From contig VUYV01000003.1 in NCBI GenBank assembly GCA_008711295.1, positions 3,445,678-3,509,677 on the forward strand: a DNA stretch of 64,000 bases, in the 5' to 3' direction. Below are positions 60,801 to 64,000 of this stretch, one piece after another. Within the stretch, counting starts at the first letter, position 1. Each line of letters starts with the position of its first letter. The notes below the pieces were generated by a model that was given only the letters and a program-made list of their open reading frames with translations, had not been told where the DNA came from and ran no database searches. The translations under genes and the position numbers were made by a program. The DNA is from Anarhynchus alexandrinus. Taxonomy: Eukaryota > Chordata > Aves > Charadriiformes > Charadriidae.

Positions 60801-63800
60801 GGAACCATTCTCCATTACATCGCCTTTTCCCTTCTAAATCACTGCATGCTTTTGGTTTTATCATTTGCTTGATAATTTCACTAGGGGCCTTTTACTTTTT
60901 TTTGCTTAATGAAAAGTATCAAATAATCAGTTTACTTATCTTCACTATTTAGCTTGAAAAACACATAAAGCATAAAAACAAGCTTTTAACATGCGCTGGA
61001 CAGCAGCATATTAAAAAAGGTTAGGACATAAACAATCTGTGCTTATATAAAGCACAGTCAGAATTACTTTTTTTAAACATTAATAGTTGATAAAGATATT
61101 TATATTTTCACCTATTTGACCAAAGTCATCATGCTTGCAGGGCAATACGTTATACTCAGAGGTCATATCAAATTCTTAACCAATTATTGCATACATAAAT
61201 AAAACTGTAAACTAAAACCCTTATAAGCTGACTACCATTTGTGAGAAATAACATTATGGTTGCATAAGCTAATTTCTTTGTACCAAACTCTTCCGCATGG
61301 AGTTTTGCAAGTTATCTATTTTAGGCTCAGCAGTTTCTCGTTTCCCTTATTTGCTGCAAGAAAGAAATTACTGGCATGACATTGCATCAATATTTTAAAT
61401 ATAGATTTTTTAAATACAAATAAGGAAAGAGTTAACAGCTATTTTCTATTTATGATGAGAAGTGCCAAGAGCTTGAAACAAATGGCATAAAGGCAAAAAA
61501 ACTAATTCCTGATCAAGAAAACAAACCTGCTCAGTCATAAATGGCCAAAGCAGCAGTGAGGAGAATGAAGAAGGGATATCACCAAGCCAGAATATTTTTT
61601 TAAAATAAATTCTACATAACTGCACTGACAGTGTAGCACATAGGAAGAAGCAGATCCAAATTAAAGGAATATTACTACTTCATATAAGATAATTTCTTTT
61701 TCCTCCATACAAAATTCCCCCCATCCCCAATCAAAAGCTTCGTAAATTTTGGCTCATGAAGTCAACATCGGACTTGTTCTTTCATCACTGTAAGGATGTT
61801 TATTGAACTCTCGAGTCCAAATCTTGCATGCTATCAGGTTTCTAGTCGCTCAGCAACCAATCCGTCATCTTTACTCCAGTTATAAAAAGTTTTATAACCT
61901 TGCCATCTTTAACTAAGGTTTTCTATCCTTTCACTACGCTTCTGTGCTGGGAAATAAACTAGGAGCTGCAGGAAACCCCTACACAACCCTTCAGCTTAAA
62001 ACACTTAGAACTTGTATAGCAACTACTTTATGCCCAGTACAGCTGCTGGCAGAGAAATTGGCTCCGATCTTACCTCCCACGTCTCCTGTAGCTCAACCGC
62101 TTCCGCTGGGTAGTTGTTTATTTCTCTTTTCCTTTCATATCCCTGACCTTTTTTCTAATGTGTTGAGCTGAGTTTGGAGTCACAGTGATGAATGAGATGT
62201 GATGATGAGAATCATAGTGAGGGTGCAGCGTGCAGGGCTGTTTCTCGGGCAGCATAGTAGCAGACGGAGGAGGGGGGAAGTGGAAATCTGACAGGTTTAG
62301 CTTGCTGACAGCCCATGTTTATAGGCTCTGTAAAGAATACAGATGAGACAGAGGAAAGGCAGAGACGACAATGACATAATAAATCTTAGCCACAGTGTTT
62401 TCAGCCTGAAAAAGTGAAGAAATAAAATCAAGTTTGGGATGCTGTTAATGGTTAGGCTGCCACCGAATTGAACCTCTTCACTGTCTGCTTCTGTGGATGA
62501 GATTAATAGATTCACTAGACTCCTCTGTACAGTACTTCTGCCATCTGCACAGAAAAATTCATCCCTCTCTCCCCTTTTACCACAAAATATTTTAGGTAAT
62601 AGGTTAGTTAGGCATTCTAGTTCCAATACACAGGGCAATCTGCATGCTTCTCACCAATACACTTCAAAATACCTAAAGAGGAAACTTTTTTTTTAGTGCT
62701 TGGAAAGACTTTGAAGATTAAAAAATAAATTAAAAAAAAAAATAAAGAAGAGAAGTTGTAAGAATAAGGACCAGCCTCCATTCTGAAAGCAGCAATCATC
62801 TCAGCTGCTTCAAACACTCTGTCTGTTTGACTTCAGTGGAGCTATGCCACTTTATAACAGGGTGAGACTCTCGCCTCTAATTTTCATTTGGGCAAAATTC
62901 CAAGTAAACTTTAGGTAAATTCCAAAACACTAAATAAAGACTTCAAGATTTTAGCTAATATGAAATTTATTTACATTCCACCCTCCCCCAAAGTCCCAGA
63001 TAAAGTAAAAGTTTCCTTCACTCTTTTAAGTATATCCAGTATGAAAAGGACTTTTGTGAAGCAACCTGATCATCCACCCTGCCTCCAATGGGCTGCATCT
63101 TGCAGACAGACCTTTTCAGAGCTGCTCCCATTTCTTAAGCTCCACTTATCGCTACAAGAGCTACAACTTTTCACAATCCCACCTATGAAAAAATAGGACC
63201 AAGAATGTAAACTATCACTGCAAAATACTTTCATTGTTTTCAACCAGTTATTATTACTATCCCCACGCAACAAAAGACAGTCAACAAGCAGCCTTCTACC
63301 TAATCATTAGCAAGGATAATGCAAAGTTCCTTCCTTGTCAGAAGCTGTAAAGTCTGTATTCGTTTTCATTCATCTGAGTCCAGTGCTAGGAATGGGATTT
63401 ATAATGTTCATTTTCCTGCCCTTTGCAGTTACGTTACTGTTGAAGGTAGTAAAGAGAAGGCAGCCGTTACACCCAACTGAACTAACAGAAGAGGTCAAAG
63501 AGCACATCACGCACTATAATTTAGACAAAAGAAACACACCGAAACATGCGTTTTCCCCACTGTCTTCCAATACTAACATCTACTTGCAGGCCAGCTTTCA
63601 TGCTTTTAAGAGCTTATTTGTTAATTGGAGTCCAATCCACACAAGGTTGGCTGACCCATCCATCAGCATGCAAAAGCGTAGAGTGCCACCTTAGTTTTAC
63701 AATGTGTGAAAGGCAGAGGCATAGGGGACAAATAGTGATGTCTCCTGTAACTGACCGTTAGAGCAATGCACCCTTGTTGAGTCAGGAACATGTGCTAAAT

Positions 63801-64000
63801 TCATGCACATTAAGATTCATAGAAAGGGAAAGTTTTTATGAAAACCAGACTTCTTTTAGGCATGTAAAAAAAGAGCACAACAATAATCACTAATCATTTT
63901 TGAGAGAGAGAGAATGATTATTTTCCTAAACTTGGTGTGTGTTTGGGGGAAGACTTTCATCTTAAGATTGCAAATAATTACATAGAATTCTCAATAGCCA
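54827..64000. other. 9.2 kb AT-rich unique sequence, no gene seen
   Basis: Poly-T at 57721-57736, poly-A at 58171-58184, A/T-rich run at about 62718-62745, (GA)n at about 63903-63914. No CR1 or LTR recognised. The 119-codon frame at 63335-63694 (+) starts with a hydrophobic stretch but matches nothing known and has no supporting context. Confidence 0.55.
57721..57736. repeat. Poly-T run (16)
   Basis: Uninterrupted T-run. No retrotransposed gene copy is recognised beside it, so it is treated as a simple homopolymer. Confidence 0.9.

Noticed and set aside
63335..63694. 119-codon plus-strand frame with a hydrophobic start (possible membrane segment)
   Set aside because: The hydrophobic run is short and T-rich codons explain it; no family recognised and a second frame is open over the same bases.
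1..64000. CRISPR arrays, tRNA, rRNA, bacterial operons or mitochondrial insertions
   Set aside because: None seen; the CR1/LTR content and AT-rich noncoding texture are those of a vertebrate nuclear genome.

Overview
The window looks like avian nuclear DNA from an AT-rich, gene-poor (intergenic or deep-intronic) region. The main evidence is the repeat content. At least nine copies of the CR1 non-LTR retrotransposon end in the characteristic very short 3' UTR and an ATTCTATG-like tail. There is also one bird-type ERVL LTR fragment and one short LTR with the promoter/poly(A) spacing of alpharetroviruses. CR1 also occurs in turtles and crocodilians, so 'bird' is an inference from the whole repeat set. 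Nothing bacterial, organellar or CRISPR-like is visible.

Layout: 1-48 is the edge of a CR1. 1385-1858 is an ERVL-like LTR. 3720-7600 may hold the last two exons and 3' UTR of an unidentified minus-strand gene. 7830-8420 is a GC-richer block with a good plus-strand splice pair. 8736-9010 is a CR1. 9011-19014 is repeat-poor and AT-rich. 19035-22222 is the largest CR1, with remnants of the ORF1 esterase and of the ORF2 endonuclease and reverse transcriptase. 24599-24630 is an assembly gap. CR1 pieces lie at 26401, 31661 and 32300. A 353-bp solo LTR lies at 35835-36187. 45118-46324 is a compound repeat cluster: an old LINE split by a younger CR1, with another CR1 beside it. CR1 copies lie at 49182 and 54564. 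The remainder is unique AT-rich sequence with microsatellites and a few stretches that resemble conserved noncoding DNA.

No complete host gene can be supported. The only autonomous coding capacity visible is in CR1, and all of it is broken by stops and frameshifts. The candidate host exons are splice-consistent open frames, not recognised proteins. In 64 kb of sequence several such frames are expected by chance, so all carry low confidence. Similarity searches, conservation tracks and RNA-seq would decide them.
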